A stretch of 64,000 nt of DNA from positions 310,001 through 374,000 of the forward strand of contig NZ_JAENHO010000007.1 in NCBI RefSeq assembly GCF_016785085.1. The letters are read 5' to 3'. The stretch comes from Paractinoplanes lichenicola (GTDB taxonomy: Bacteria; Actinomycetota; Actinomycetes; Mycobacteriales; Micromonosporaceae). Both the position numbers and the translations under genes were made by a program. How positions within the stretch are numbered: position 1 is the stretch's first letter; each line of letters begins with the position of its first letter. The notes under the pieces are model-generated. The model had not been told where the DNA came from and did not search any database. It saw nothing but the letters and a program-made list of their open reading frames with translations. Shown one piece after another: positions 1 through 8,395 of this stretch.

Positions 1-1
1 C

Positions 2-463
2 TCGGTCACCGCCTTCTCGCCGGTCGGGTTCTACGGACGCGGCGGCGCCAAGTGGTGCCAGGGAGTGGTGGGCCTGGCCCGGCGAGGTGGGGCCGCCCTC
101 GGCCCGGTTCTGCCCGGTTTGATGCGGACCCGGGCCGGGCGTGGCGCGTTGTGCGGGATCTTCTACGCCAAGCCGCTGCGGCTGGATCCCGCGGAGTCGG
201 CGGCCGACGCGCGGGCCCTGGTGGCCGCGCCCGGCTTCGACATCGCCTGCCGCGAGCTCGGCAGCTGGCGATTCGCCGGCGGTGGCGACATCCCGGTGAC
301 GATCGCCTGGGGCACCCGCGACATCGTGCTGCCCTACCGGCAGGCGGCTCGAGCCCGGCAGTTGCTGCCCCGCGCCCGGCACGTACGGCTGCCCGGCTGC
401 GGTCATCTGCCGTTCAGCGACGACCCCGAGACCTGCGCGAGACTGCTGATCGAAGCGGGCTGA
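2..463 (+). CDS. alpha/beta hydrolase, C-terminal part (cut by window edge)
   Basis: The reading frame is open from base 2 to the stop at 461-463, so the true start lies upstream of the window. The visible 153 residues are the C-terminal half of an alpha/beta-fold hydrolase. The IAWGTRDIVLPY segment carries the usual acid residue, and the PGCGHLPFSDDPE segment carries the catalytic histidine; the nucleophile elbow must lie before the window. The frame continues through the first in-frame GTG and ATG codons with hydrolase-like sequence, which argues against an internal start. It precedes an acyl-CoA ligase and a Baeyer-Villiger-type monooxygenase on the same strand. If they act together, this enzyme would hydrolyse the ester or lactone made by the monooxygenase; that role is inferred from context. 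Confidence 0.8.
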   Translation, partial: SVTAFSPVGFYGRGGAKWCQGVVGLARRGGAALGPVLPGLMRTRAGRGALCGIFYAKPLRLDPAESAADARALVAAPGFDIACRELGSWRFAGGGDIPVTIAWGTRDIVLPYRQAARARQLLPRARHVRLPGCGHLPFSDDPETCARLLIEAG

Positions 464-532
464 ACCCGTATTGGCACACCGTCAATAGGCTGCTACCTTC
501 GGGCGAACATCCCCGGGCTAAGGCGGTCAGCC

Positions 533-2149
533 ATGAGCCAGGAAACACCGTCCACGATGGTCGCCGCGTTCCGGCGCACCGTCGCCACCCGCCCGCACGA
601 GATCGCGTTGCGCACCGCCGGCGGCGGCCCGGCCTACACCTGGTCCGAATACGCCGAGCGCGTCGCCGCCATCGCGGGTGGGCTCGCCGAGGCCGGGGTG
701 CGGCACGGCGACCCGGTCGCCCTGCTGCTGACCAACCGCCCCGAGTTCCACTTCTTCGACACCGCCGCCCAGCACCTCGGCGCCGTCCCGTTCTCCTGCT
801 ACAACACGTCGTCGCCGGAGCAGATCGAATATCTGCTGGCGGCCTCGGGCGCGACCGTCGCGGTCACCGAGCGGCGGCTGGCCCCCGCGTTCGCGACCAG
901 CAAGCCGCACCGGCTGATCCTGGCCGACGAGGACTTCGGCGGGCCCAGCCTCGATCTCGACGGCGCCCAGGTGACCCCCGGCGACCTGCTCACCCTGGTC
1001 TACACGTCGGGCACGACCGGCCGGCCCAAGGGCGTCGAGATCACCCACGCCAACATGGTGGCCATGGTCGGCACGACCGTCCCGCTGCTCGACGTCCGCC
1101 CCGGCGACCGGATGATCTCGTTCCTGCCCGCGGCGCACATCGCCGACCGCTGGGCCTCGCACTACATCCACCTGTGGGCGGGCACCGAGCTGACCACCCT
1201 GGACGACCACCGGCAGATCCTGGCCGCGCTGACCGAGGTGCGGCCGACCCTGTTCGGCGGGGTGCCCCAGGTGTGGCTGCGCCTGGTGGCCGGCATCAAG
1301 CGCATCCCCGAGCTCGCCCCCGCGCTCGACCTGGCCGTGCGGTCGCTGCGGGCCCACGGCGCGGTGCCGGCGGAGCTGGAGCAACGCGTCCTCGCCCCGC
1401 TGCGCGCCCAGCTCGGTCTCGACCAGGTCCGCCTGGCGATCACCGCCGCCGCCCCCACCCCGCCCGAGACCATCGAGCTCGTCAACGCCATCGGCGTTCC
1501 GCTGATCGAGGGCTGGGGCATGTCCGAAGTGGCCGGCCTGGGCACCCTCGTGCCGCCGGGCGAGTTCCGCACCGGCACGATCGGCCTGCCCCTGCCCGGC
1601 CTCGAGACCCGTCTGCTCGACGACGGCGAACTGCTCGTCCGTGGCCCGTCGATCACCCGCGGCTACCGGGACATGCCCGAGGAGACGGCGGCCGCGATCG
1701 ACGCCGACGGCTGGCTGCACACCGGCGACGTGGCCCGGCAGGACGAGGACGGCTATCTCCGGCTCGTCGACCGCAAGAAGGAGCTGCTCATCACGACCGG
1801 CGGCAAGAACATCGCCCCGGCCGGCGTCGAGCTCGCCGTCCGCACGGCCTGCCCGCTGATCGGCCAGGTGGTGGTCATCGGCGACGGCCGCGATCACCTG
1901 ACGGCGCTGATCGTGCTCGACCCCGAGGCGGCGGCCGACCCTGCCGACCCGGCTGTCGCGCAAGCGGTGGCCGACGGAGTCGCCAAGGCCAACGCCACCC
2001 TGTCCCGGCCCGAGCAGATCCGGGCGTACGAGATCCTGCCCGACGTCTGGGTGCCCGGCGGTGAGCTGGTCACGCCGACCATGAAGGTGCGCCGGCACGC
2101 CGTCCTGCGGCGCTACGCGGCCGAAGTGGAAGCGCTGTACGCCTCGTGA
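533..2149 (+). CDS. AMP-forming acyl-CoA synthetase (FadD-like)
   Basis: This 538-residue enzyme of the adenylate-forming (ANL) superfamily activates a carboxylic acid with ATP and loads it on CoA. The phosphate-binding P-loop YTSGTTGRPKG is at residues 157-167. A GWGMSE adenine-binding motif follows, then TGD and the DRKKELLITTGGKN hinge/A10 segment with its catalytic lysine. The length and the long N-terminal domain resemble long-chain fatty acyl-CoA ligases (FAA1 type); the substrate cannot be read from sequence. The stop overlaps the GTG of the next gene (GTGA), so the two are probably translationally coupled. It lies 69 bases after the hydrolase gene and is probably in the same transcript. 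Confidence 0.9.
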   Translation: MSQETPSTMVAAFRRTVATRPHEIALRTAGGGPAYTWSEYAERVAAIAGGLAEAGVRHGDPVALLLTNRPEFHFFDTAAQHLGAVPFSCYNTSSPEQIEYLLAASGATVAVTERRLAPAFATSKPHRLILADEDFGGPSLDLDGAQVTPGDLLTLVYTSGTTGRPKGVEITHANMVAMVGTTVPLLDVRPGDRMISFLPAAHIADRWASHYIHLWAGTELTTLDDHRQILAALTEVRPTLFGGVPQVWLRLVAGIKRIPELAPALDLAVRSLRAHGAVPAELEQRVLAPLRAQLGLDQVRLAITAAAPTPPETIELVNAIGVPLIEGWGMSEVAGLGTLVPPGEFRTGTIGLPLPGLETRLLDDGELLVRGPSITRGYRDMPEETAAAIDADGWLHTGDVARQDEDGYLRLVDRKKELLITTGGKNIAPAGVELAVRTACPLIGQVVVIGDGRDHLTALIVLDPEAAADPADPAVAQAVADGVAKANATLSRPEQIRAYEILPDVWVPGGELVTPTMKVRRHAVLRRYAAEVEALYAS

Positions 2150-3573
2150 AGCCGCGCGTCGTCGTCATCGGGGCCGGGTTCGGCGGGATCGCGGCCGCGG
2201 CCGCCCTGCTCGAGGCCGGCTTCGACGACGTGACCCTGCTCGAACGGGCGGCGTCGATCGGCGGCGTGTGGCGCGACAACACGTACCCCGGGTGCGCCTG
2301 CGACGTGCCCGCGCCGCTGTACTCGTACTCGTTCGCACCCAATCCGGGCTGGTCCCGGCGCTTCCCGGCGCACGACGAGATCCTGGCTTACCTGCGCCGC
2401 ACCGCCGATTCCCTGGGGATAACCCGGCGCGTCGTGCTCGGCGCCGAGGTCACGTCGGCCATCTGGACCGGGAGCCGCTGGCTGATCGAGACCGCCGGCG
2501 GCACCCCGTACGAGGCCGACGTGCTCGTGCCGGCCTGTGGACAACTCGGCAACGCGGTGCCGCCCGCCATCCCGGGCACCTTCGCCGGCCCGGTTGTCCA
2601 CACCTCGCAGTGGCGCGACGACCTGCCTGTGGACGGCGCCCGGATCGGGGTCATCGGCACCGGGGCCAGCGCGATCCAGCTCGTCCCGGCCCTCGCCGGC
2701 CGGGCCGCGCACATCACCGTCTTCCAGCGGACGGCCCCGTGGACCCTGCCGCGCCCCGATCGCCGCTACGGCGCCGGACGCCGTTATGCGTACGGGAAAT
2801 TGCCGCGACTGCTGCTCCTGCCGCGAGCCGGGGTGTGGGCGATGACCGTGGTGACCGGGCGGGCCATCACCGGCGGCCGGGTGGCGGGCGCGCTCATCCG
2901 CACGGTCTCGCGGGCCCAGCGCCGGCTGCAGGTGCACGACAAGGCCCTGCGGGCGCAGGTGACGCCGGAGGATCCCCTGGGGTGCAAACGGGTTCTGTTC
3001 ACCAACGCCTGGCTGCCCGCGCTGGGCCGCCCCGACGTCACCCTCGTCACCGAGAAGATCCTCGAGACAACCCCTTCCGGCGTACGCACGGCGGACGGCA
3101 CGGTGCACGAATGCGACCTGCTCGTGCACGCCACCGGGTTCGCCGCCACCGACTTCCTGGCCGGCATCCGGGTCACCGGCCGCGACGGGCGGGCGCTGAC
3201 CGACGAATGGGCGGCCGGGGCTTATGCACACCTGGGGATGACGGTTCCCGGTTTCCCCAACCTCTTCCTCATCTACGGCCCCAACACCAACACCGGCAAC
3301 ACCTCGGTGCTCTACTTCATCGAGCACCAGGCCGCCTACCTGGTCCAGGCCGTGCGCCGGCTGGCCGCGGGGTCAAAACCGCTCGCCGTACGCCGGGCGG
3401 TCGCCGCCGCCTACGACCAGGAGATCCAGGCGCGGCTGGCCCGCAGCGTGTGGACGTCCTGCCGGAGCTGGTATCGCAACGCGGCCGGCCGGGTCGTCAC
3501 CAACTGGCCCGGCATGGCCGCGGAGTACCGCAAGCGGGTCGCCCGCCTGCGGCCCTCGGATTTCGGCGACTAA
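2146..3573 (+). CDS. flavin-containing / Baeyer-Villiger-type monooxygenase
   Basis: A 475-residue FAD- and NADPH-dependent monooxygenase. The N-terminal FAD Rossmann motif GAGFGG is at residues 10-14, and a second nucleotide motif GTGASA at 171-176. Between them, F146 to W156 match the Baeyer-Villiger fingerprint FxGxxxHxxxW, but the residue after W is Arg instead of the usual Pro or Asp. Members oxidise ketones to esters or lactones, or hydroxylate heteroatoms. It starts at a GTG overlapping the ligase stop by four bases. The neighbouring ligase and hydrolase favour ketone degradation: oxygenation, ester hydrolysis, then CoA activation. The C-terminus overlaps the convergent gene at 3570-4199 by four bases. 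Confidence 0.87.
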   Translation: MKPRVVVIGAGFGGIAAAAALLEAGFDDVTLLERAASIGGVWRDNTYPGCACDVPAPLYSYSFAPNPGWSRRFPAHDEILAYLRRTADSLGITRRVVLGAEVTSAIWTGSRWLIETAGGTPYEADVLVPACGQLGNAVPPAIPGTFAGPVVHTSQWRDDLPVDGARIGVIGTGASAIQLVPALAGRAAHITVFQRTAPWTLPRPDRRYGAGRRYAYGKLPRLLLLPRAGVWAMTVVTGRAITGGRVAGALIRTVSRAQRRLQVHDKALRAQVTPEDPLGCKRVLFTNAWLPALGRPDVTLVTEKILETTPSGVRTADGTVHECDLLVHATGFAATDFLAGIRVTGRDGRALTDEWAAGAYAHLGMTVPGFPNLFLIYGPNTNTGNTSVLYFIEHQAAYLVQAVRRLAAGSKPLAVRRAVAAAYDQEIQARLARSVWTSCRSWYRNAAGRVVTNWPGMAAEYRKRVARLRPSDFGD

Positions 3574-4199
3574 CGCTTGCCCTTTTTGCCCTCGGGCGGC
3601 GGCGTGGGCAGCTTCGGCGCGCTCTTGGCGTAGTCGACCACGATCGGCTTGGCCACCTGCACCAGCTCGCGGGCCCGCCGGCGCACGTCGTCGGCGCTGG
3701 TGTGGCGGCCGGCCGGGACGTGGAGCGCGACGTTGCCGACGAAGCGGAGCAGGTCGTCGACCGTACCGGGGAAGATGTTGCAAAGCTCGGCCGCGGCCAG
3801 CAGCTGCGACTCGGCCACCCCGGCGACGTGGTCCGACATGCCCGCGTCCCACGCCTTGGCGTGCACCAGGTAGCCGGCCGGGAGCGAACCGGGTCCGCCG
3901 AGCTCGCGCAGGGCCTGAGCGCGGTCGGCCTTCGCCGGCTTGGTGTTGTTCACCATCCAACCGAAGCCGCCCGCACCCAGCAATCCACAGGTGAGCAGGG
4001 CGGCCTGGGCCGACTCGGTGCCCTTGAACACCACGATGAACAGGACGACCAGGATGAGAGCGCCCGCCATCATCTCGGCGGTGCCGTCGCGGGCCTCGGA
4101 GTCCTCGGAGTGGTCGACGGCCCGGGCGATCAGGCCGTCATAGATCCGATCCTCCGGCTGCCACCGATCTTCGCGGACCGGCAGAGTCCGTTGCGGCAT
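3570..4199 (-). CDS. small membrane protein of unknown function
   Basis: A 209-residue protein I do not recognise. A polar N-terminus of about 40 residues precedes two hydrophobic segments (about residues 43-60 and 65-82). A soluble C-terminal region of about 120 residues follows, ending in a proline- and lysine-rich tail (PPPEGKKGKR). The pattern fits an inner-membrane hairpin with cytoplasmic ends. The start ATG has a GGGACCC-type weak ribosome site. It overlaps the convergent monooxygenase by four bases and is not obviously in an operon. A function cannot be assigned. Confidence 0.7.
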   Translation of the reverse strand: MPQRTLPVREDRWQPEDRIYDGLIARAVDHSEDSEARDGTAEMMAGALILVVLFIVVFKGTESAQAALLTCGLLGAGGFGWMVNNTKPAKADRAQALRELGGPGSLPAGYLVHAKAWDAGMSDHVAGVAESQLLAAAELCNIFPGTVDDLLRFVGNVALHVPAGRHTSADDVRRRARELVQVAKPIVVDYAKSAPKLPTPPPEGKKGKR

Positions 4200-4256
4200 G
4201 GCGGGGTCCCTTCCGTGGGTGTGGTGACCCTGCTATCGGCCGCCGCCCCGCCCGCT

Positions 4257-4595
4257 TTACTGCTCCACGCAGAATTCGTTGCCCTCCGGATCGCGCAGCA
4301 CGGTCAGGCCGTTGGCCTCCCACGCGAACGTGGCGCCGAGCGCCTTGAGCCGCTCGACCTCGGCCGGGATGTCGCCGCCGGGCGCCCGCAGGTCGAAGTG
4401 CATGCGGATCTTGCCCTGCTTGGGCTCGGGCACGCGCTGGAACCACAGGTTCGGCCCGCCCCAGCCCGGCGCCTCGACGAAGGCCTTGGCCGACGTGCCG
4501 GTCTCGTCGAGCTCGCCGCCCAGCGCGGCCGCCCAGAACTTGGCGACCACGAGCGCGTCCTGGCAGTCGATCGTGAGGCTCTTGATGTACGTCAT
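4257..4595 (-). CDS. VOC-family (glyoxalase-like) protein
   Basis: A 112-residue protein of the vicinal oxygen chelate fold, as in glyoxalase-like domains common in actinobacteria. The start MTYIKSLTIDCQDA, the central KIRMHFDLRA segment and the terminal LRDPEGNEFCV are the usual hallmarks. The last of these normally holds a metal-binding glutamate. Its ATG overlaps the TGA of the nitroreductase gene by four bases (ATGA), so translation is coupled to that gene. Function is unknown; members range from metal-dependent dioxygenases to non-catalytic binding proteins. Confidence 0.85.
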   Translation of the reverse strand: MTYIKSLTIDCQDALVVAKFWAAALGGELDETGTSAKAFVEAPGWGGPNLWFQRVPEPKQGKIRMHFDLRAPGGDIPAEVERLKALGATFAWEANGLTVLRDPEGNEFCVEQ

Positions 4596-5233
4596 GACGT
4601 GGTGTAGCGGTCGAAGAAGACGACCTCGTCGAGCGGCCGCCGTTTCGGCTGCGACCACTTGCCCCGCTCCGGATACCCGAGCGGGATCAGCGCCATGGTC
4701 AGCGCGTCCTCGGGCAGACCCAGAAGCTCCCGTACGTCGTCCTCGTGCTCCGTATAGAGCGTGGTCAGCGTCGAGCCGATGCCGTAGGCGCGCGCGGCCA
4801 GCATGAGTTGCTGGACGGCGCCGTAGATGGACGAACCGAGCCGGGGATTGCTGGACCGCTTCGCGCCGAGCAGCACGGGGAAGATCCAGACGGGGGCGTG
4901 CTCCAAGCGGGCGGAGAGGTTGTCGGCGGCCCGGAAGGTGGCCGCGCTCATGCCGCCGTCGACGGCCCCGCCGAGGATCTGCTCGCGCCGCGACCCGTAG
5001 TTCTTCTCCCAGCCCTCCCGATACCACTCGGCGATCTGCCGCTTGACCTCCGGGTCGCGCACGACGATCCAGGCCCAGCGCTGGCTGTTGCCGCCGCTCG
5101 GGCCGCGCACGGCCGCGTCGAGCAGGGCGGTGATGACCTCGTCGGCGATCGGCTCGGCGGACAGGTAACGCCGCGCGGGGGTGGAGTGCAGGCCATCGAG
5201 CAGGGACAGGCTTCGCGGATCTTCGGTCGGCAT
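4592..5233 (-). CDS. nitroreductase family protein (FMN-dependent)
   Basis: A 213-residue enzyme of the NfnB/FRP nitroreductase superfamily, which uses FMN and NAD(P)H to reduce nitro compounds, quinones or unknown substrates. Family marks are STPARRYLSAEPI at the N-terminus (Arg contacts FMN phosphate), AAVRGPSGGNSQRWAWIVVRD, and QQLMLAARAYGIGSTLTTLY in the C-terminal half. It is the first gene of a two-gene minus-strand unit with the VOC protein. It starts 10 bases downstream of the HTH-citrate synthase stop, so it could be read from that gene's promoter. The substrate is not predictable. Confidence 0.88.
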   Translation of the reverse strand: MPTEDPRSLSLLDGLHSTPARRYLSAEPIADEVITALLDAAVRGPSGGNSQRWAWIVVRDPEVKRQIAEWYREGWEKNYGSRREQILGGAVDGGMSAATFRAADNLSARLEHAPVWIFPVLLGAKRSSNPRLGSSIYGAVQQLMLAARAYGIGSTLTTLYTEHEDDVRELLGLPEDALTMALIPLGYPERGKWSQPKRRPLDEVVFFDRYTTS

Positions 5234-5242
5234 GCCCGGACC

Positions 5243-6574
5243 TTACCCGCTGGATTTGGGGGCATACTCGCCCGAGGGCCGGAATCGCGATGGCCGGTCG
5301 GCATACTCCTCCAGCGCGTGCGCGATCCACCCGGCCGTGCGCGCGACGGCGAAGATCGTTTCCCCGGCGTCCGCCGGCATCTGATATTCCAGTGTGAGGG
5401 CGGCCAAAGCCAGATCGACATTCGGCCGTACGCCGGACCGGGCGCCCACCACCTCCGCGAGGCGCTCGGCGGCGTCCCCCGCCCTCGTGTCACCCAGCAT
5501 GTCGAGCAGGGCGCGGGCCCGGGGATCGCCGCCGGGATAGAGCCGATGCCCGAAACCCGGGACGGGCTCGCCGGCCCGCAGCCGATCCGCGATGGCGTCG
5601 ACCGGGTCGGGGCGTTCGAGCACCTCGGCCAGCAGGGGGTGGGCGAGGCTGCTGGCGGCACCGTGCAGCGGCCCGTCGAGCGCCGCCAGACCCGCACCCA
5701 CCACCGCGTACGGGTGGGCCCGGGTCGACGCGGCCACGCGTGCGGCCAGTGTGGACGCCGCGATGTCGTGATCCGCCAGCAGGATCAGGGCCGCCTCGAG
5801 CAGGTTGTGCTCCCGCGGGGTGGCCTCCCAAGCGGTGAGCCGGCTCCACAGCACTTCCGCGATCCGAGGCCCGCCCGCATCCGTCGTCCCGTTGTCCGCG
5901 GCGGCGTCGCTTTCGACTCCCGGCTCCCGCTCACGGGCCTCTTCCTGCACCCGTTCACCAGCCGCTCCCAGCTCCCGCTCACCAACCCCTTCCGGCGTCT
6001 GCTTCCTTCGCGGGTGCCGGTTCGGTCGGGCGGCCCCGGCTGGGGAGGGCAGGGCGGCGACCATCGTGCCCATCAGGGAGCGGGCCGTGGCGATGACGGC
6101 GGCCGGGCTCGTGTCGAAGCGCAGGGGATCGCCGGCGGCGGCCGCGGCGGCGATGACGCGCAGGCGGTCGGTGTGCCGGGCCGTGCGGGGGAGCGGGGCG
6201 ATCACGGCCTCGGCCAGGCCCAGCAGCTGCGGGTCGGGGTCGAACGTCTCGTACCTTCGGGTGCCTGTCCACAGCAGGGCCACGACCTCCTCGAAACTCG
6301 CTACCCTGGCCAGCGCGACGGCGTCGTGGCCGCGGTAGTGGAGAGCGCCGTCGCTGATCAGCGTGATGCCGGTCTGGATGCCGGGCGTGGTGGGGCGCTT
6401 GCGCGAGGCCAGGAAGGCGTCGACCTCGCGCCGATCGAAGAGGCTCTGCTTGCCGTCGGCGTTGCGCCGGCTGCCCAGCAGGCCGCGGCTCACGTAGGCG
6501 TAGACGGTCGCCGGTTTGACGCCGAGCAGGCGGGCGACGTCGGCGGTAGTGAGCGGAGGCGGCTGGCGGGGCAT
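5243..6574 (-). CDS. citrate synthase-family protein with N-terminal helix-turn-helix
   Basis: This 443-residue protein fuses a MerR/excisionase-type HTH (residues 8-32, TADVARLLGVKPATVYAYVSRG) to a citrate synthase domain. Catalytic histidines are visible at H304 (GPLHGAA) and H343 (GFGHRLYPGGDPRA), and a candidate Asp lies in NVDLALAAL. It could therefore condense acyl-CoA with oxaloacetate as a citrate or 2-methylcitrate synthase, and also bind DNA. Residues 175-235 are a charged, low-complexity insertion not expected in the family core. It is divergent from a second citrate synthase, with a palindrome in the 68-base gap. This pairing is known in actinobacteria; autoregulation is my inference. 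Confidence 0.85.
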   Translation of the reverse strand: MPRQPPPLTTADVARLLGVKPATVYAYVSRGLLGSRRNADGKQSLFDRREVDAFLASRKRPTTPGIQTGITLISDGALHYRGHDAVALARVASFEEVVALLWTGTRRYETFDPDPQLLGLAEAVIAPLPRTARHTDRLRVIAAAAAAGDPLRFDTSPAAVIATARSLMGTMVAALPSPAGAARPNRHPRRKQTPEGVGERELGAAGERVQEEAREREPGVESDAAADNGTTDAGGPRIAEVLWSRLTAWEATPREHNLLEAALILLADHDIAASTLAARVAASTRAHPYAVVGAGLAALDGPLHGAASSLAHPLLAEVLERPDPVDAIADRLRAGEPVPGFGHRLYPGGDPRARALLDMLGDTRAGDAAERLAEVVGARSGVRPNVDLALAALTLEYQMPADAGETIFAVARTAGWIAHALEEYADRPSRFRPSGEYAPKSSG

Positions 6575-6588
6575 GTGCAGATGCTCTC

Positions 6589-6619
6589 ATATTGACTGGA
6601 TCAATGTTGACGTCAATAT
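6589..6619. promoter_or_regulatory. inverted-repeat operator between the divergent citrate synthase genes
   Basis: In the 68-base gap, ATATTGAC (6589-6596) is mirrored by GTCAATAT (6612-6619). Inside this, TTGACGTCAA (6608-6617) is a perfect 10-base palindrome, and ATTGA-N5-TCAAT spans 6591-6605. Such nested symmetry is typical of a dimeric HTH binding site. It could control both genes, and the HTH-citrate synthase is the obvious candidate ligand. No binding data exist here. Confidence 0.55.
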
Positions 6620-6642
6620 GTACGGGCTCGCATCGTCAAGTC

Positions 6643-7755
6643 ATGCTGACTGTGAATCCAGGGCTGGCCGGCGTCGTAGCGTTCGACACCGAGATCGCCG
6701 AGCCCGACCGCGACGGCGGTGCCCTGCGCTACCGAGGTGTCGACATCCGCTCCCTGGCCGGCCAGGTGTCGTTCGGTGACGTCCACGGCCTGCTCACCGA
6801 CGGCACGTTCGACACACCGCTGATCCCGGCCGGTCCTGTCCCCGTCTCGGCTCCCCGGAGCGGCGACGTGCGGGTCGACGTGCAAGCCGCGGCGGCGACC
6901 CTGGCCCCCGTACTCGGGTTGCGGCCGTTGATCGATGTTGACGACGCCACGGCAAGGGCCGACGTGGCCCGGGCATCGGCGGCGATGCTCACCGTCGTGG
7001 CCGCGTCGGCGCGGGGCGATCGGCCGCCGGTGCCGGAGGACGTCGTGGCCCTGGGCAACAACGTCACCGAACAGTTCATGATCCGGTGGCGCGGCGAGCC
7101 CGACCCGCGGCACGTGGCGGCCATCGACCGATACTGGGTCTGCGCCGCCGAGCACGGGATGAACGCGTCGACCTTCACCGCGCGCGTCGTGGCGAGCACG
7201 GGCGCCGACGTCGGGGCCTGCCTGTCCGCCGCGATGGCCGCCATCTCGGGACCGTTGCACGGCGGGGCGCCCGCTCGCGCGCTCGGCATGGTCGCCGACG
7301 TCGAGCAGAGCGGCGACGCCCGGGCGTACGTGAAAAAGGTCTTGGACAGCGGGCGGCGGCTGATGGGCTTCGGGCACGCCATCTATCGCGCCGAGGACCC
7401 GCGGGCCCACATCCTGCGCGACGCCGCGCGCGAGCTGGGCGCGCCACGCTACGAGGTGGCGCTCGAGCTCGAGCAGGCCGCCCTGGCCGAGCTGCGCGAA
7501 CGCAAGCCCGACCGCGTGCTGGAGACCAACGTGGAGTTCTGGGCCGCCATCGTGCTCGACTTCGCCGAGGTCCCCGTGGACATGCTCGCCGCGATGTTCA
7601 CCTGTGCCCGGACGGCCGGGTGGAGCGCCCACATCCTCGAGCAGAAGCGCCTGGCCAAGATCATCCGCCCGTCGGCCGACTACGTGGGCCCGGCCGAGCG
7701 CCGGGCCGCCGACCTGCCGGGGTGGGAGGCCGCGGTCAAACGCCACGCATCTTGA
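6643..7755 (+). CDS. citrate synthase (CitA / citrate synthase 2 type)
   Basis: A 370-residue citrate synthase condensing acetyl-CoA with oxaloacetate in the TCA cycle. The catalytic histidine motifs GPLHGGAPA and GFGHAIYRAEDPRA are present. The third motif reads NVEFWAAIVLDF, with Glu where canonical enzymes have Asp, as in the mycobacterial CitA-type subfamily. The C-terminus TAGWSAHILEQKRLAKIIRPSA is typical. I chose ATG 6643 because homologous sequence begins at MLTVNPGLAG; an in-frame upstream start at 6592 would run through the operator palindrome. It is divergent from the HTH-citrate synthase. Confidence 0.9.
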   Translation: MLTVNPGLAGVVAFDTEIAEPDRDGGALRYRGVDIRSLAGQVSFGDVHGLLTDGTFDTPLIPAGPVPVSAPRSGDVRVDVQAAAATLAPVLGLRPLIDVDDATARADVARASAAMLTVVAASARGDRPPVPEDVVALGNNVTEQFMIRWRGEPDPRHVAAIDRYWVCAAEHGMNASTFTARVVASTGADVGACLSAAMAAISGPLHGGAPARALGMVADVEQSGDARAYVKKVLDSGRRLMGFGHAIYRAEDPRAHILRDAARELGAPRYEVALELEQAALAELRERKPDRVLETNVEFWAAIVLDFAEVPVDMLAAMFTCARTAGWSAHILEQKRLAKIIRPSADYVGPAERRAADLPGWEAAVKRHAS

Positions 7756-7839
7756 GCACCCGTCGGCCGCGGGAGGTTTTGGGCCACGCCGGGACGGGCA
7801 GGTCAAAGAGGACACCTGATGACCGCGAGAGGAGTTCTC

Positions 7840-8058
7840 ATGGCCGGCAACGAGCACGACATCAACCGCAGCGCGAAGAGCGGGCGGTTCGTCAAGGAGA
7901 GCACGACCGAGCGCAACCCGCGCGAGACGACCACCGAACACGTGGGTGGGGACAAGGACGGCGACCGCGAGGTGCACCGCAGCACCACGACGGGCAAGTT
8001 CGTCAAGGAGACCACCGCTGAGCTGCACCCGAACACCACCGAGACGCAGCACATCTGA
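7840..8058 (+). CDS. small polar protein with an internal duplication
   Basis: A 72-residue, highly polar protein with no hydrophobic segment. It consists of two copies of one motif: HDINRSAKSGRFVKESTTERNP (residues 6-27) and REVHRSTTTGKFVKETTAELHP (about 44-65). This Arg-Ser-x3-Gly-(R/K)-Phe-Val-Lys motif recurs in small actinobacterial proteins of unknown role. The start ATG 7840 follows AGAGGAG by six bases, which rules in favour of it over the in-frame ATG at 7819. The composition suggests a disordered or nucleic-acid-associated protein; that is a guess. Confidence 0.75.
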   Translation: MAGNEHDINRSAKSGRFVKESTTERNPRETTTEHVGGDKDGDREVHRSTTTGKFVKETTAELHPNTTETQHI

Positions 8059-8115
8059 CGCGGGCGGGACGAAAATCGGTCGCGCGGACCCGTGCGTCGT
8101 GGAGACCATGGACCG

Positions 8116-8343
8116 GTGGCAGGTGCACCGGAGGGATTCACGTATCGGGTCCGCAAGAACGGCGACGTCGAGCTGCTGCACCATGGGCGGCCGGCGGGAG
8201 TGCTGCGCGGGGCGACCGCCGCGCGGTTTCTCGCCGAGGTGGACGAGAGCGATCCGCAGGAGCTGATGGCCCGCCTCACCGGCAACTATCGGCACGGCAA
8301 CGAGCGAGTGGCCCGCAACCATCCCCGCAACCGCCGGCACTGA
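8116..8343 (+). CDS. small conserved hypothetical protein
   Basis: A 75-residue protein with FTYRVRKNGDVELLHHGRPAGVLRGATAARFL followed by a basic tail (LTGNYRHGNERVARNHPRNRRH). I recognise it as a recurrent small actinobacterial type without known function. A GTG at 8116 gives VAGAPEGFTYRV; an in-frame GTG at 8092 would add eight residues. GGAGA at 8101-8105 is 10 bases before the chosen start. It follows the duplicated small protein by 57 bases and may share its transcript. The tail is convergent with the SET-domain gene. Confidence 0.65.
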   Translation: MAGAPEGFTYRVRKNGDVELLHHGRPAGVLRGATAARFLAEVDESDPQELMARLTGNYRHGNERVARNHPRNRRH

Positions 8344-8395
8344 CCGCGCCGGCTGCGACACCTCCGCAATCGCCGATCCTGACCGCGCAGGCCCG

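Noticed and set aside
527..2098. A 523-codon minus-strand open frame over the acyl-CoA ligase
   Set aside because: Antisense shadow of the ligase; no recognisable domain.
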